A DNA stretch of 64,000 nucleotides from Chaunax sp. Z400 (lineage: Eukaryota > Chordata > Actinopteri > Lophiiformes > Chaunacidae): assembly GCA_037577475.1 (NCBI GenBank), contig CM075188.1:4348001-4412000 (forward strand), written 5' to 3'. A model generated the notes under the pieces. That model made no database searches, was not told the DNA's origin, and worked only from the letters and a program-made list of their open reading frames with translations. Both the position numbers and the translations under genes were made by a program. Shown here piece by piece: positions 63,801-64,000 of this stretch. Position 1 is the first letter of the stretch. Every line of letters starts with the position of its first letter.

Positions 63801-64000
63801 GATGTGAGCGAACGATCCATAGAAATCCAGATGCTGATGTGAGCAGGTGATCCATAGAATTTGAAATGCTGATCTGAGCAGGTGATCAATAGATATCCAC
63901 ATGCTGATGCGAGTGAATGATCAATAGAAATCTAGATGCTGTGGTGAGCAGAAGATCCATAGAAATACAAATGCTGATGTGAGCAGGTGATCCATAGAAC

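Larger units (their letters stand above)
45549..64000. repeat. 35-bp satellite array, block V
   Basis: Satellite from the last spacer to the window end, with no further spacer. The part from 45549 to about 47150 is the macro-unit right flank. From about 50 kb it is a mosaic of segments that also occur in block I: 12.4-13.6, 18.6-20.9, 22.1-24.7, 17.6-18.4, 6.4-8.5 and 25.0-26.2 kb. It contains the 2,276-bp tandem duplication (51431-55980) and two 1,472-bp units. The one clearly foreign patch is the scar at 49121-49155. No genes are seen. Confidence 0.96.

Noticed and set aside
1..64000. Numerous minus-strand open frames of 60-203 codons as protein-coding genes
   Set aside because: They are frames through a 35-bp repeat that lacks minus-strand stops. 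Many start at non-ATG codons. All show the same low-complexity 35-residue pattern, and indels between monomers shift the frame without constraint.
1..64000. CRISPR array (direct repeats of about 35 bp)
   Set aside because: Repeats are directly adjacent with no unique spacers, vary from copy to copy, and there are no cas genes.
1..64000. CENP-B box in the monomer
   Set aside because: No match to the TTCG...CGGG pattern in the consensus monomer or the variants I read.
1..64000. Telomeric or interstitial telomere repeats
   Set aside because: No TTAGGG runs on either strand; GATTAGG in the A-rich modules is isolated.
1..64000. Bacterial or phage origin
   Set aside because: No coding density, ribosome-binding sites or operon structure. 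The sequence is a long satellite with vertebrate-type promoter motifs.

Overview
The window is eukaryotic tandem-repeat DNA, not gene-bearing DNA. About 60 of the 64 kb is one satellite family with a 35-bp monomer, roughly 1,700 copies by length. A typical monomer starts GATCCATAGAAAT, carries TGCTGATGTGAGCA near its end, and closes with AGGT before the next GATC. I see no protein-coding gene, rRNA, tRNA, CRISPR array or recognisable transposon gene. The host is probably a vertebrate, tentatively a teleost fish. The grounds are vertebrate CpG-promoter motifs (ETS, CRE, NF-Y) in the only non-satellite DNA and the general look of that DNA. The species cannot be named from this sequence.

Layout. 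Satellite block I is 1-26972, block II 27968-32960, block III 33956-39930, block IV 40926-44553 and block V 45549-64000. Four near-identical spacers of about 1 kb separate them, at 26973-27967, 32961-33955, 39931-40925 and 44554-45548. Each spacer holds a CpG-rich core with a perfect CRE, a UPRE-like site, a 15-bp RFX-like palindrome, an AP-1 site, two ETS sites and, further on, a CCAAT box. The core also contains a possible minus-strand first exon ending in a good splice donor. The degenerate monomers that flank each spacer are the same in all copies where I compared them. The spacer therefore travelled as part of a macro-unit of roughly 4.3 kb and was not inserted four separate times.

Higher-order structure. 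The array is layered with nested and long-range duplications. Tandem or near-tandem periods I could measure are 561, 665, 701, about 1,399, 1,472, 1,718, 2,276, about 2,700 (2,765/2,695), 2,905 and 4,972 bp. Macro-unit spacings are 5,988, 6,970 and 4,623 bp. Long-range copies lie 32.3, 33.3, 34.7, 37.6, 37.7, 40.9 and 53.3 kb apart. Block V from 50 to 64 kb is largely a mosaic of pieces also found in 6-26 kb. A-rich modules, about 44 by my count, punctuate the array and mark its subfamilies.

Reading frames. The consensus monomer has no stop codon in any minus-strand frame, and 35 is not a multiple of 3. Many minus-strand open frames of 60-203 codons with a 35-residue period therefore appear. 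I treat them as by-products of the repeat. No coding gene is called.
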